From assembly GCA_963798865.1 (NCBI GenBank), contig CAWCVZ010000022.1, positions 124,001-188,000 of the forward strand: DNA of 64,000 nucleotides. Direction: 5' to 3'. Under the pieces are notes generated by a model. That model saw only the letters and a program-made list of their open reading frames with translations, was not told the origin of the DNA and made no database searches. A program made the translations under genes and the position numbers. The stretch is from RBG-16-34-14 sp963798865 (lineage in GTDB: Bacteria > Bacteroidota > Ignavibacteria > Ignavibacteriales > Ignavibacteriaceae). Below, in pieces: positions 55,101 to 64,000 of the stretch (its first letter is position 1; every line of letters begins with the position of its first letter).

Positions 55101-57890
55101 TTATTTAATAAGGATGAGTTTTTTGGTATTCTGAAATGAAAGCTGCTTATTTGTTGATTCAGCTTTAATAGTGTAGAAATATACACCGGAAGCAAAATTA
55201 TCTGCATTCCAGGATACTTCGTAAAATCCTTCATTCTGAATCTTATTAACAAGCTCCGCAACTTCCTGCCCAAGCGAATTGGCAACAAAAATTATAACTT
55301 CACTTTCCAATGGAAGTGAATATTTAATGCTGGTTACAGGATTAAAAGGATTAGGATAATTTTGGGAAAAAGTATAAACGTTAGGTGTAAAATCAACATC
55401 GGCGTAAATTATTTTTGAATATTCAAATGAACCGTTAAGATCTAACTGTTTAATTCTATAAAGTACACGTCCTTCGTAAGAGATATTTTTATAATTATCC
55501 TTGAAAGAATATAAATGAGTTTCAGTGGTTGTTCCTTTACCATCTATAAAACCAATTGTTTCCCATTTATTATTTTTAAACTTTCTTTCAATCTCAAAGC
55601 CTTTATTATTTTTTTCAGTAGAGGTAATCCAGTTTAGGACAATTTCATTATTAACAACATTTGCACTGAAAGATGTCAGCTCAACAGGAAGAGTAAAATT
55701 TATATAAGCTTCATAAACTCCTCTGCCATGAGTACCAGCTCTCAGCATCATATTAGAAGGAGAATAATCAAGGTGCATTACTACTGTATTAGGAAGCCCG
55801 TCAGCTAATTCAGTCCAGGTTCCACCATTATCCTGTGTCAGGAATACACCAACATCGGTAGCAACAAAATAGGTATTGGGATGCGACGCATCATATGTAT
55901 AAACAAAGATATCATTAACGGGTGAATCAGGAAGGTTACCATTAATACTAATCCAGCTGGTTCCGCCATTTGTAGTTTTATAAACTTTGTTTGTTCCAAA
56001 ACCGGAAAAAGTTACAAACGCTATACTGGAATCTTCCGGATGAATATACACGGAGGTAATTGTTCTGGATGGGAGCCCTGTGGAAACATTCGTCCAGTTT
56101 ACTCCCTCATCAGTTGATTTAAAAACCAGCGCACCGGATGTTGCATACATAATATTAGGATTAGTTTTGCTTTGCGTCATTTCCCTAACTGCATTTGTTC
56201 CGTTTACATTATTTGAAATAGCACTCCAGTTGGCACCATAATCAACTGTTCTGTAAACACGCTGGCGGGCAGTATAAAAATAACTTGAAATATTCGGATG
56301 TTTAATTATTGGGGCAACCCAGGTTACATTTTCGCCGGTGTTAATTCCTGAAGTAGAGCTACTCCAGCTTGAGCCTCCATTTGTTGTTCGTCTTATTCCT
56401 CCATTTTGAGTTTCGCCAAAAATATTCTGATCATTTGCAACCATTGGGTTGAAACAAACTTCGCCGCCATCTCCACCAAACGCAGCTCCCCAGTTAATTG
56501 TTGAGAAAGTCTGCTGAGTTCCATTATCCTGGGTTCCGCCCATTATTCGCCCGGCATCAAACGGACTTGCGGCAATCCTGTAAAACTGTGTTAAAGTTAA
56601 ATTCTGATTTAAATTTACAAATGAACTTCCATTGTTTGTGGTTCTCCAGATACCTCCGTCATTTGTAATAATAAATGTATTTGGATCTGTAGGATGAAAG
56701 AAAAGATAATGCTGATCTACGTGAACATTTCCACCACCATATCCGTTTGTAATATTTGTAAAAGTAGAACCGCCGTTTGTTGACCGGTAAACATCTATAG
56801 TTCCTATATAAACATTGTTTGAGTTTGATGGATTAACTTCGCAATGAAGATCATACCATGCCTGTCCTCCATCAAGAGAAGAAGTTAAGAAACTCCAGTT
56901 TGCTCCATAATTAGTAGACTTATACGCCGATACCGTACCGCCTGAATAAACTGCTGCATACATAACAGAAGAATTAGTTCTGCAATAATCAAAATGTGTT
57001 CTCTCTCCTGAACCTAACCCGGTTCCGAAAGTTGAAAATGATGCACCACCATCAGTTGATCTTCTCAATCCGCCGATTCCCGAACCAACAGCAAAAGCAG
57101 TATCACCTGTTAATGAATAAAAAATATCATCGCATCTTCCACTGACAACTGAAAACCATGAAATGCCGCTGTTAGTGCTTCTGTAAATTCCTGAACTACC
57201 AAGCGCGGCAATTAATTCATTTGAGTGATTAGGACGGATTCTTAAACGTGAAAAATATGAAGATGAAGGAAGCCCGCTTGTGTAATTTGACCAGGTTGCA
57301 CCGGCATCTGTTGATTTAAGCAAACCTCTTCCATAATAAGATGCGCCGCTGTAAGTCGCTTCTCCTGTTCCTGCGTAAACAATATTTGAATTTGAAGGAT
57401 CAATTACAATTGCTCCCATTGCAAGTGAATTTTGGTTATCTGTCAATGGCTGCCAGTTAATTCCACCATCAATTGATTTCCAGACACCTCCATTAGCAGT
57501 TCCTATATAAATTGTATTTGCATTAGTTGGATCATACGAACCGGTAACTACTCTTGATGAAATGTTTCCATAGCCGGGATATGAACCTGGCGTTGGTCCA
57601 AGACTAACCCAGGTTATAGTTTCCACAGTCCCATTTGTAATTCTTTGTGCATCGCGCTGCCTGATTGCATTTTCATACGCGTTGTCCGAAATAAAATTAT
57701 TTGGATATGCCCTTTGTTCATAAAACCACCATTCGTGAGCATAAGCTTCTTTATTCTTAATCGCTTCCGGTGCAGAATTATAAAAACCATTCTCCAGAAG
57801 AGCTCCCTTATATTCTTCATCTGATTCTTCCTGTGCAAAATTAATGACGCTTAATAAGAAAATAAGAATGAATAGATTTAATGATTTCAT
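55101..57890 (-). CDS. Large BNR/VPS10-repeat secreted protein with T9SS sorting domain
   Basis: 929 residues. Signal peptide (MKSLNLFILIFLLSVINFAQ). From ~90 to ~740 there are about ten sialidase/sortilin-type BNR repeats with Asp-box-like motifs (KSIDGGINWQPL, KSTDAGATWSNY, RSTNGGSTFTNI, RTTNNGSSFVNL, KTTNGGTSWISI, TQDNGGTWTEL), forming beta-propellers. A fibronectin-like segment (VELTSFSANVVNNEIVLNW) and the sorting domain (SQNYPNPFNPVTSIKYSLP) end it. It is surface-exposed. The repeats do not prove sialidase activity. Confidence 0.87.
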   Translation of the reverse strand: MKSLNLFILIFLLSVINFAQEESDEEYKGALLENGFYNSAPEAIKNKEAYAHEWWFYEQRAYPNNFISDNAYENAIRQRDAQRITNGTVETITWVSLGPTPGSYPGYGNISSRVVTGSYDPTNANTIYIGTANGGVWKSIDGGINWQPLTDNQNSLAMGAIVIDPSNSNIVYAGTGEATYSGASYYGRGLLKSTDAGATWSNYTSGLPSSSYFSRLRIRPNHSNELIAALGSSGIYRSTNSGISWFSVVSGRCDDIFYSLTGDTAFAVGSGIGGLRRSTDGGASFSTFGTGLGSGERTHFDYCRTNSSVMYAAVYSGGTVSAYKSTNYGANWSFLTSSLDGGQAWYDLHCEVNPSNSNNVYIGTIDVYRSTNGGSTFTNITNGYGGGNVHVDQHYLFFHPTDPNTFIITNDGGIWRTTNNGSSFVNLNQNLTLTQFYRIAASPFDAGRIMGGTQDNGTQQTFSTINWGAAFGGDGGEVCFNPMVANDQNIFGETQNGGIRRTTNGGSSWSSSTSGINTGENVTWVAPIIKHPNISSYFYTARQRVYRTVDYGANWSAISNNVNGTNAVREMTQSKTNPNIMYATSGALVFKSTDEGVNWTNVSTGLPSRTITSVYIHPEDSSIAFVTFSGFGTNKVYKTTNGGTSWISINGNLPDSPVNDIFVYTYDASHPNTYFVATDVGVFLTQDNGGTWTELADGLPNTVVMHLDYSPSNMMLRAGTHGRGVYEAYINFTLPVELTSFSANVVNNEIVLNWITSTEKNNKGFEIERKFKNNKWETIGFIDGKGTTTETHLYSFKDNYKNISYEGRVLYRIKQLDLNGSFEYSKIIYADVDFTPNVYTFSQNYPNPFNPVTSIKYSLPLESEVIIFVANSLGQEVAELVNKIQNEGFYEVSWNADNFASGVYFYTIKAESTNKQLSFQNTKKLILIK

Positions 57891-58062
57891 GAACAGATCC
57901 TTTTAATTAAATGGAAGTATTTAAATATTATCTATCAAAAATAAATCCAATTTACTTACCGCACCAGACAAGCAAAAAGTTGATTAAAATGTTATTTTAA
58001 TAATAATTACAATTTATCTTTTTCATTTTTTACCGATCAAGAGTTACCTTTACTTAAAACAA

Positions 58063-60693
58063 ATGAATAAACTCGAAGCGTTAAATAAATATTTTGGATT
58101 TGATAATTTCCGTAACGGTCAGGAAGAGATAATTGAATCAATTCTGAACGGGGAAAATGTTCTTGCAATTCTTCCCACGGGTGCAGGCAAGTCAATCTGC
58201 TATCAAATCCCCTCTTTAATATTGGATAACTTTTCAATTGTTATTTCCCCTTTAATTGCTTTAATGAAAGACCAGGTTGATGCACTGAATCAGAAAGAGC
58301 ATCTCGCTTCATTCATAAACAGCACTATGACATTTACTGAGATTGAAGAGGTTCTGCAGAATATTGCATTTGGAAAAATTAAATTACTATATACTGCTCC
58401 TGAAAGACTTACCAACATTACTTTTGCGGAAAGATTAAAGAAACTAAACCCTTCTTTTCTTTTTATTGATGAAGCACATTGCATAAGCGAATGGGGACAT
58501 AACTTTAGACCCAGCTATACAAGGATAAAAGAGTTTATTGATTTCATTGGAATAAAAAAAGTTTCAGCATTCACTGCCACAGCTACACCGGAAGTAATAA
58601 AGGATATAACTTTTCAGCTGGGATTTAAAGAGCCGAAAGTAATTGTTAAAGGTTTTGAGAGGAATAATCTTTACCTGAATGTAATCTTAACAAAAAAGAA
58701 AAATGCAAAGTGCCTGGAACTAATTTCAATAAATAAAACTCCTGCTGTTATTTACACTTCATCAAGAAAAAAAGCTGAAGAGATATCCGAATATTTAAAT
58801 ATGCATAAAATTAAATGTTCATATTATCACGCCGGTTTGAAACCTATTGAGAGAAAAAAAGTTCAGGAAGAATTTCTTCAGGATGTTACACCGGTTATTG
58901 CGGCAACTAACGCTTTCGGAATGGGAATAGATAAAAAAGATATCAGGTTGATTATTCATTACAATACTCCCGGTTCAATTGAAAATTATTACCAGGAAAT
59001 CGGTAGAGCAGGAAGAGATGGAATTGATTCCCTTGTTTATCTTTTGCATGAAGAATCAGATATAAGAATTCAAAACTATTTTCTATCTCAATCTCACCCG
59101 AACAAAGAATTAATAATCAAAATTTATAATGCAATTTGCGATTATGGTAGTGTTGCAATCGGTAATATGTCTGAGAGAGAAATCCCGGTTAATCCCGATT
59201 TTATTTCAGCTCATGCAAAAAAAGAAATTTCAGGGGGGCTTTTGTTTTCTTCATTAAAGTTTCTTGAATCTGCCGGCTATTTGAAAACTCTAACTGAATA
59301 TGACAGAAAAGAGAGCATTCAGATTCTATGGAATATAGAAAGGTTAAAAGATTTTGTTAAAGGTTCAATCGGCAATTCACTCAAAGAATTAATTCTTTTA
59401 CTCGTAAGAGAATATGGCAGCGAAATATTCAGCAGGTCTGTTCAGATTTCAATCTCCGGGTTTACTTCAAAACTTGGATTAGATTTTTATGAGACACATG
59501 AAACTTTAACCATTTTAGTAAACATGGGAATTATTTCCTATGAAGAACCTTTAACACAAGAGAGCGTTATCCTAACTCAACCAAGAACTGATGATAAAAA
59601 TTTAAAGCTGGATTATAAAAAGATCCTTGAAAGCTATCTCAACCTTCAAAAGAAGATTGATAAAATGGTTGATTACGTTTTTACTGAAGAATGCCGCTTC
59701 AAATTTATTTTAAAATACTTTGGTGAAAAGGTTGATGATTATAATTGCGGAAAATGCGATAGATGTATGACTGATATAAAATCGACTGAAAAAATCAGGG
59801 GATATATTTCTGAAGTAATATTAAAAACTCTGTCTGAAACCGATAAAGAATTGACCGAAGCACTTTTAATAAGCATTCTAAGGGGCACTGCAAAATCTCT
59901 GGATGATCCCTGGATTACTTCTTTTGGAGTTTTAAGAAATTATACCCGAGAGGATTTGAAAAGTATAATTCATTTCCTGAATGATAAAGATTTTATTTCC
60001 GGTACAAAGGAAAGTACCAGGTTAATCAGAATAACAGATAAAGGATTAAAAGAAATCGGCATAACTAAAAACTCAGGTGATGAAAAAATTCCGGAGGATT
60101 ATACAGAAAATCTTGTTTTGTTTAATCAATTGAGAGAAGTCAGAAGCCGGGTATCAAAAAAATTTAACCAAAACGGATTGATTGTATGCCCTGATGAAAC
60201 TTTAAGAGAAATCGTAAATTTAAAACCAAAAACAAAAACAGAATTTCTTTTAATTAATGGAACTTCACCGCGGATGTTTAATAAAATCGGCGAAGATTTT
60301 CTTAATGTAATAACAAACTTTTCATTAGATTCTGAAAACCAAAACAGTGAACGGGAACAAAAAAATATTCCATCCAATATCCAGGAGACTTATACTCTGG
60401 TAAAAAAAGGATACGGCTTAAAAGAAATTGCACAATTAAGGAAAACTTCAGAAGCCGTGATTTCAATGCAGATTGAAAGTATTATTGAATATGAACCGCA
60501 GATCGAGATTGATCATCTGTTCAATACAAATGAACTAAAAAAAATTTATTCTGAAATCGAAAAAGGATATGATGATTTAAAAGAGCTAAGATCCAGGTTG
60601 AATGATTCCGTTAGTTATCCGGTATTAAGAATTGCAGTTGCAAAGCACAGGTTCAGTCAGTCTTTGCTTTCAAACTTGAAATATGAGCAGTAA
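58063..60693 (+). CDS. recQ: ATP-dependent DNA helicase RecQ
   Basis: 876 residues. Walker A PTGAGKSICYQIP (Lys43) and the DEAH box at Asp136-His139 (FIDEAHCISEWGHNFRPSY) start the helicase core. Motif VI reads YYQEIGRAGRDG. The zinc site is present (EECRF...NCGKCDRC, near 546-567). A winged helix and an HRDC domain (VLFNQLREVRSRVSKKFNQNGLIVC) follow. The last ~100 residues add a HTH-like tail (KKGYGLKEIAQLRKTSEAVI). It unwinds DNA in recombination and repair. The 3' end overlaps the DUF4296 gene convergently. Confidence 0.94.
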   Translation: MNKLEALNKYFGFDNFRNGQEEIIESILNGENVLAILPTGAGKSICYQIPSLILDNFSIVISPLIALMKDQVDALNQKEHLASFINSTMTFTEIEEVLQNIAFGKIKLLYTAPERLTNITFAERLKKLNPSFLFIDEAHCISEWGHNFRPSYTRIKEFIDFIGIKKVSAFTATATPEVIKDITFQLGFKEPKVIVKGFERNNLYLNVILTKKKNAKCLELISINKTPAVIYTSSRKKAEEISEYLNMHKIKCSYYHAGLKPIERKKVQEEFLQDVTPVIAATNAFGMGIDKKDIRLIIHYNTPGSIENYYQEIGRAGRDGIDSLVYLLHEESDIRIQNYFLSQSHPNKELIIKIYNAICDYGSVAIGNMSEREIPVNPDFISAHAKKEISGGLLFSSLKFLESAGYLKTLTEYDRKESIQILWNIERLKDFVKGSIGNSLKELILLLVREYGSEIFSRSVQISISGFTSKLGLDFYETHETLTILVNMGIISYEEPLTQESVILTQPRTDDKNLKLDYKKILESYLNLQKKIDKMVDYVFTEECRFKFILKYFGEKVDDYNCGKCDRCMTDIKSTEKIRGYISEVILKTLSETDKELTEALLISILRGTAKSLDDPWITSFGVLRNYTREDLKSIIHFLNDKDFISGTKESTRLIRITDKGLKEIGITKNSGDEKIPEDYTENLVLFNQLREVRSRVSKKFNQNGLIVCPDETLREIVNLKPKTKTEFLLINGTSPRMFNKIGEDFLNVITNFSLDSENQNSEREQKNIPSNIQETYTLVKKGYGLKEIAQLRKTSEAVISMQIESIIEYEPQIEIDHLFNTNELKKIYSEIEKGYDDLKELRSRLNDSVSYPVLRIAVAKHRFSQSLLSNLKYEQ

Positions 60694-61018
60694 CCTTATC
60701 AAAAAAATCCTCCCATCTTTTTATATCTTCATTATAATAATTAATTGTGATTTTATATTCCTCTTCATTTACTTTGTATTTTCTGAAGACAGATTGTCTT
60801 AAACTATCAAGCCCCTCTTTGCTTAAAGAAACGGTATCCTGAGCAATTAATAAATCACTGTAAATAAGAACAAGCTTATCCTGATTAATAATTTTATCGT
60901 TTGAACAGCTGGATAGAAAAAATAAAAAAAAACTGAAGACGAGATATGAATTGATTGAATGAATGATATTCTTACACTTGAACTTAAACTTGAACTTGAA
61001 CTTGTATTGCCGCCCCAT
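60653..61018 (-). CDS. DUF4296 lipoprotein with repeat-encoded N-terminus
   Basis: 121 residues. The core DUF4296 region is at ~45-115 (NQDKLVLIYSDLLIAQDTVS, SVFRKYKVNEEEYKITINYYNED). A hydrophobic stretch ending FFLSSCSN is a lipobox. The first 15 codons read MGRQYKFKFKFKFKCK, encoded by the hexamer repeat, so the true start could be downstream near the hydrophobic segment. The ATG abuts the rhomboid stop (TGAATG). Its 3' end overlaps recQ by 41 bp. Function unknown; the domain is common in Bacteroidetes. Confidence 0.72.
   Translation of the reverse strand: MGRQYKFKFKFKFKCKNIIHSINSYLVFSFFLFFLSSCSNDKIINQDKLVLIYSDLLIAQDTVSLSKEGLDSLRQSVFRKYKVNEEEYKITINYYNEDIKRWEDFFDKVTAHISSLKAKTD
60975..61004 (-). 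repeat. AAGTTC-type hexamer repeat inside a coding region
   Basis: Read on the minus strand the units are AAGTTC, AAGTTC, AAGTTT, AAGTTC and AAGTGT, translating to alternating Lys-Phe at the start of the DUF4296 protein. Same family as the array at 2169-2234. Confidence 0.8.
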
Positions 61019-61936
61019 TCAATTCATCTTCTTGCTTGCCTGGAATAAAATCTTTTTCTCTTTCTCGGTTAAGTTCTGGTAACCTGATTGACTAATTTTA
61101 TCAAGTATTCTGTCAATATCCTCCTGCGTAACTTCATTTTCATCTTTAACTTCATAAAACTTTGCTTCTTCCACATCCTCTTTTTTCTTAAACTTATCTG
61201 TAATTCCTCCTAAAGGATTAAAAGGTTTTGATGTCCGGAATGTTTTTTTTCTAAAAATATTTTTTAAGTCTATTGGAGTTTTTTTATCAAGCATTATAAA
61301 AATAAAACCGGTTAAAGCTCCGCCGAGATGTGCAAGATGTGCAACACCGCTGCTCAAATCATCAACCAGCATTATCTGAAGAATTATAAAAAATGCAATA
61401 AGATATTTGGCTTTTACAGGAATGAAAAAATATAAAAATATATACCTGTTCGGATAAATAAGAGCGAAGGCAATTAAAACACCATAAATAGCTCCGGAAG
61501 CACCGATTGTAGGAGCATTACCTCCGCCGAGAAAAGGAGTTATTAACAGATGACATAAGCCGGCGCCAATGCCCGATAATAAATAATAGTATAGAAATTT
61601 TTTTGAACCCCAGTAATTTTCGATTTCCATTCCAAACATCCACAACGCAAACATATTCCAGAATATATGACCAAAGCCTCCGTGCAGGAACTGATAAGTA
61701 ATCAGCTGCCACGGATAAAAACTCCAGTGAACAAACCCATTGCCTATTCCATCAATTGGTATCAGTGCAAAATATTTAATAATTACATTTTCAAGAGATT
61801 GTCCGTTCCCGACAGATATTTGACCGCCAAGCACCTGAACAAAAAAAACTGCCGCATTAATAATGAGCAGGTTTTTAATAACCGGCGGGAAAAAACTAAA
61901 TCCACCAAATCCAGCAGGTCTATAGTATGTATTCAC
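61019..61936 (-). CDS. Rhomboid-family intramembrane serine protease
   Basis: 305 residues with about six transmembrane helices. The catalytic Ser is Ser148 in TIGASGAIYGV, and the His is His203 in AHLAHLGGALTGF. HGGFGHIFWNMFALWMFG is the conserved loop-1 region. The last ~90 residues are soluble and charged (VEEAKFYEVKDENEVTQED, LTEKEKKILFQASKKMN), as in many Bacteroidetes members. Substrates unknown. It likely forms an operon with the DUF4296 lipoprotein. Confidence 0.92.
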   Translation of the reverse strand: MNTYYRPAGFGGFSFFPPVIKNLLIINAAVFFVQVLGGQISVGNGQSLENVIIKYFALIPIDGIGNGFVHWSFYPWQLITYQFLHGGFGHIFWNMFALWMFGMEIENYWGSKKFLYYYLLSGIGAGLCHLLITPFLGGGNAPTIGASGAIYGVLIAFALIYPNRYIFLYFFIPVKAKYLIAFFIILQIMLVDDLSSGVAHLAHLGGALTGFIFIMLDKKTPIDLKNIFRKKTFRTSKPFNPLGGITDKFKKKEDVEEAKFYEVKDENEVTQEDIDRILDKISQSGYQNLTEKEKKILFQASKKMN

Positions 61937-61969
61937 TTATTTCCTTTTTATTATCTAATAGTTGATGTT

Positions 61970-61988
61970 CCAGATTTTAAAAATCTGG
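61970..61988. repeat. Perfect short palindrome between pgk and rhomboid
   Basis: CCAGATTTT, A, AAAATCTGG. There is no T-tract in either direction, so it is a poor terminator. It may be a fragment of a dispersed palindromic repeat or a protein-binding site. Confidence 0.45.
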
Positions 61989-62004
61989 ACTATCATTACA
62001 GTTT

Positions 62005-63201
62005 TTAAACATCTGTTAATGCAGCAACTCCAGGAAGAATTTTTCCTTCAAGAAATTCAAGCGAAGCGCCGCCGCCGGTTGAAACATGCGAGACTTTATT
62101 CTCTAAACCGGCTTTTGCAATTGCAGCTGCAGAATCTCCCCCGCCAACTATCGTAATAACTCCTTTTGAAGTTGCTTCCGAAAGAGCTTCCGCAATTTTA
62201 AAAGTCCCTTTTGCAAAATTAGGCATTTCAAATACACCCATCGGTCCGTTCCACACAATTGTTTTCGATTTCATGATTTCATCTTTGAACAATTTAATTG
62301 TTTCAGGTCCAATATCCAATCCCATTTTATCTGAAGTGATGTTATTAATATCAACTATTTCAGCGGGAGAATCATTATTAAACTCAGTGGCTACAATAAC
62401 ATCAACAGGTAACAAAAATTTAACTTTCAAGTTTTTAACTTTATCAAGAATTTCTTTTGCCATGGCAATCTTTTCTTCTTCAAGTAAAGACTTGCCTATT
62501 TCTTTTCCCTGGGCTTTAAAAAAAGTAAAAGCCATGCCTCCGCCTATTAGCATACTGTCAACTTTATCCAGAAGATTATTAATAACATCAATTTTACCTG
62601 AAATTTTTGCGCCGCCTAATATTGCGCAATAAGGCTTTTGGGGAGATGAAACTGCGCTGCCCAGATATTCTAATTCTTTCTGCATCAAATAACCCGCAGC
62701 ACATTTATCAATAAATTTTGTTACACCTTCGGTTGAAGCATGTGCCCTGTGCGCTGAACCAAAAGCATCATTAATATAAACATCACCTAACTCAGATAAT
62801 TTTTTTGCAAAGTCAGGATTATTTTTTTCTTCTTCTTCGTGAAATCTTAAATTTTCAAGCAAAATAACATCTCCTGGTTTCATATCATTCACGATTTTTT
62901 TTACCTCATCCCCAATACAGTCAGGTGCTAACACAACATTTTTACCAAGATGATCACTAAGATTTTTAGCTGCAGGTTTTAGGCTGTATTTGGAATTAAC
63001 TTTCCCTTTGGGTCTTCCAAGATGGCTCATTAAAATTGCTTTACCACCGCTGGAAATAATTTTTTTTATTGTAGGTATTGAAGATACAATTCTGATATCA
63101 TCTGTTACATTTAAGTTTTCATCCAAAGGTACATTGAAATCAACTCTGACCAGCACCCTTTTATCCTTAAGATTAAGATCATCAATAGAAAGTTTACGCA
63201 T
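62005..63201 (-). CDS. pgk: Phosphoglycerate kinase
   Basis: 398 residues, the standard length. It makes ATP from 1,3-bisphosphoglycerate in glycolysis. RVDFNVPLDENLNVTDD, MSHLGRPKGK and LLENLRFHEEEEKNN form the N-terminal substrate site. GGAKISGKIDVINNLL, MAFTFFKAQG and GGGDSAAAIAKAG with TGGGASLEFLEG form the nucleotide site. It follows gap on the same strand, as in many bacteria, but a terminator separates them. Confidence 0.97.
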   Translation of the reverse strand: MRKLSIDDLNLKDKRVLVRVDFNVPLDENLNVTDDIRIVSSIPTIKKIISSGGKAILMSHLGRPKGKVNSKYSLKPAAKNLSDHLGKNVVLAPDCIGDEVKKIVNDMKPGDVILLENLRFHEEEEKNNPDFAKKLSELGDVYINDAFGSAHRAHASTEGVTKFIDKCAAGYLMQKELEYLGSAVSSPQKPYCAILGGAKISGKIDVINNLLDKVDSMLIGGGMAFTFFKAQGKEIGKSLLEEEKIAMAKEILDKVKNLKVKFLLPVDVIVATEFNNDSPAEIVDINNITSDKMGLDIGPETIKLFKDEIMKSKTIVWNGPMGVFEMPNFAKGTFKIAEALSEATSKGVITIVGGGDSAAAIAKAGLENKVSHVSTGGGASLEFLEGKILPGVAALTDV

Positions 63202-63251
63202 ATATTTTCCTTTTATATCCGGAGAACGGTTTAAATATTTAGATTTGTAAT

Positions 63252-63281
63252 GCAGAAAAAATAGGGGCCGTTCAGCCCCTT
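63252..63281 (-). terminator. Terminator between gap and pgk
   Basis: On the minus strand AGGGGC, loop TGAACG and GCCCCT are followed by ATTTTTTC. A 6-bp G+C stem plus T-tract directly after the gap stop at 63287. It would let only some transcripts read through to pgk. Confidence 0.8.
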
Positions 63282-63286
63282 AAATA

Positions 63287-64000
63287 TTATTTCTTAATAA
63301 GCTTTAAAACAAGGTCTGCAACTCTGCAGGAATAACCCCACTCGTTGTCATACCAGGATATAACTTTAAAAAATCTTTTTTCGCCTTTCAGGTTATTTTG
63401 AAGAGTTGCAAGGGAATCATAAATTGATGAACGATCATCATGAATAAAATCAGTTGAAACAACTTCCTCATCTGATACCCCGAGAATACCTTTAAGATAA
63501 GTTTCAGAAGCTTTCTTCAGAGCTTTATCAATTTCTTCAATCGAAGTATCTTTTTCAGTTCTGAAAGTTAAATCAACAACCGAAACATCTGCAGTAGGAA
63601 CTCTGAATGACATACCCGTTAATTTTCCTTTTGTAACAGGAAGCACTTCTCCAACAGCTTTAGCAGCGCCTGTTGATGAAGGTATAATGTTTATTGCAGC
63701 AGCTCTTCCGCCTCGCCAGTCTTTTTTAGAAGGTCCATCAACTGTTTTTTGAGTTGCGGTATATGAATGTATTGTAGTCATTAATCCTGTTTCAATGCCA
63801 AAACCTTCTTTAAGCAGAACATGAACTACAGGGGCAAGACAATTTGTTGTACAGGAAGCATTGGAAATAATATTATGCTTTGACGGATCATATTCATTTT
63901 CATTAACTCCAAGAACAATTGTTTTTACATCTCCCTTACCGGGTGCAGAAATAATAACTTTCTTTGCACCGGCATCAAGATGACCTTTTGCTTTGTCAGA
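63287..64000 (-). CDS. gap: Glyceraldehyde-3-phosphate dehydrogenase, N-terminus beyond window
   Basis: The C-terminal ~237 codons are visible, and the frame is open to the window edge. The catalytic Cys is in IISNASCTTNCLAP. TTIHSYTATQKTVDGPSKKDWRGGRAA is the phosphate-binding region, and SWYDNEWGYSCRVADLV the conserved end. About 100 N-terminal residues, including the NAD domain start, lie outside. Central glycolysis enzyme. It is followed by a terminator and then pgk. Confidence 0.96.
   Translation of the reverse strand, partial: SDKAKGHLDAGAKKVIISAPGKGDVKTIVLGVNENEYDPSKHNIISNASCTTNCLAPVVHVLLKEGFGIETGLMTTIHSYTATQKTVDGPSKKDWRGGRAAAINIIPSSTGAAKAVGEVLPVTKGKLTGMSFRVPTADVSVVDLTFRTEKDTSIEEIDKALKKASETYLKGILGVSDEEVVSTDFIHDDRSSIYDSLATLQNNLKGEKRFFKVISWYDNEWGYSCRVADLVLKLIKK

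Overview
The window is AT-rich bacterial DNA, very probably from an Ignavibacteriota (Ignavibacteria; Chlorobi/Bacteroidetes relatives). Three secreted proteins end in a type IX secretion (T9SS) type A sorting domain with the N-[FY]-P-N-P-F-N-P motif typical of that group. The housekeeping genes (mutS, recQ, pgk, gap, lpxA, ackA, aroF, tyrA) are complete or run off the window edge. I saw no rRNA, tRNA, CRISPR, transposase or phage genes.

Layout. 0-6 kb: a partial N-carbamoylputrescine amidase, a secreted MORN-type repeat protein, TyrA with an ACT domain, a membrane class III nucleotide cyclase, and a frameshifted MFS exporter. 6.2-17.5 kb: a one-strand array of small single-domain genes from recurring families: six RibD_C/DHFR-like reductases, four VOC proteins, two SRPBCC, two DUF1801, two secreted alpha/beta hydrolases, DoxX and SnoaL. 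Many of these carry frameshifts. 17.5-22.3 kb: katG with a terminator, a divergent GlxA-type (DJ-1/AraC) regulator, OsmC and an oxidase remnant. A 28-bp motif is shared between the glxA promoter region and the upstream region of the array's last gene. 22.3-30.1 kb: aroF, a DUF1684 lipoprotein, mutS, an OmpA-family protein, DUF6498, and an arsM-arsR pair with a palindromic operator.

30.3-35.5 kb is the most interesting locus. It encodes an esterase, an ATP-grasp ligase, a YbdK/GCS2 carboxylate-amine ligase, a class I glutamine amidotransferase-like protein and a second, divergent ATP-grasp-like protein. All lie on one strand and look like an uncharacterised amide/peptide-forming pathway for a small molecule. 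35.6-44.7 kb: a T9SS cargo protein, a secreted DUF4242 protein next to a DUF4242-cyclase-AraC fusion regulator, a 1238-residue GH13 enzyme coupled to a PQQ-type sugar dehydrogenase with a T9SS tail. 44.7-46.5 kb holds gene debris and a frameshifted PEP mutase/isocitrate lyase-family gene. 46.5-64 kb: a putative outer-membrane barrel, a COG2509 FAD oxidoreductase, an SDR, lpxA, ackA, a 3-hydroxyacyl-CoA dehydrogenase, an ABC exporter, a large BNR-repeat T9SS protein, recQ, a DUF4296 lipoprotein, a rhomboid protease, pgk and partial gap.

About a dozen single-base frameshifts were inferred by reading family-conserved sequence across frames. They cluster strongly in the 5-17 kb array. Whether they are decay or consensus errors in homopolymers cannot be settled from this sequence alone.
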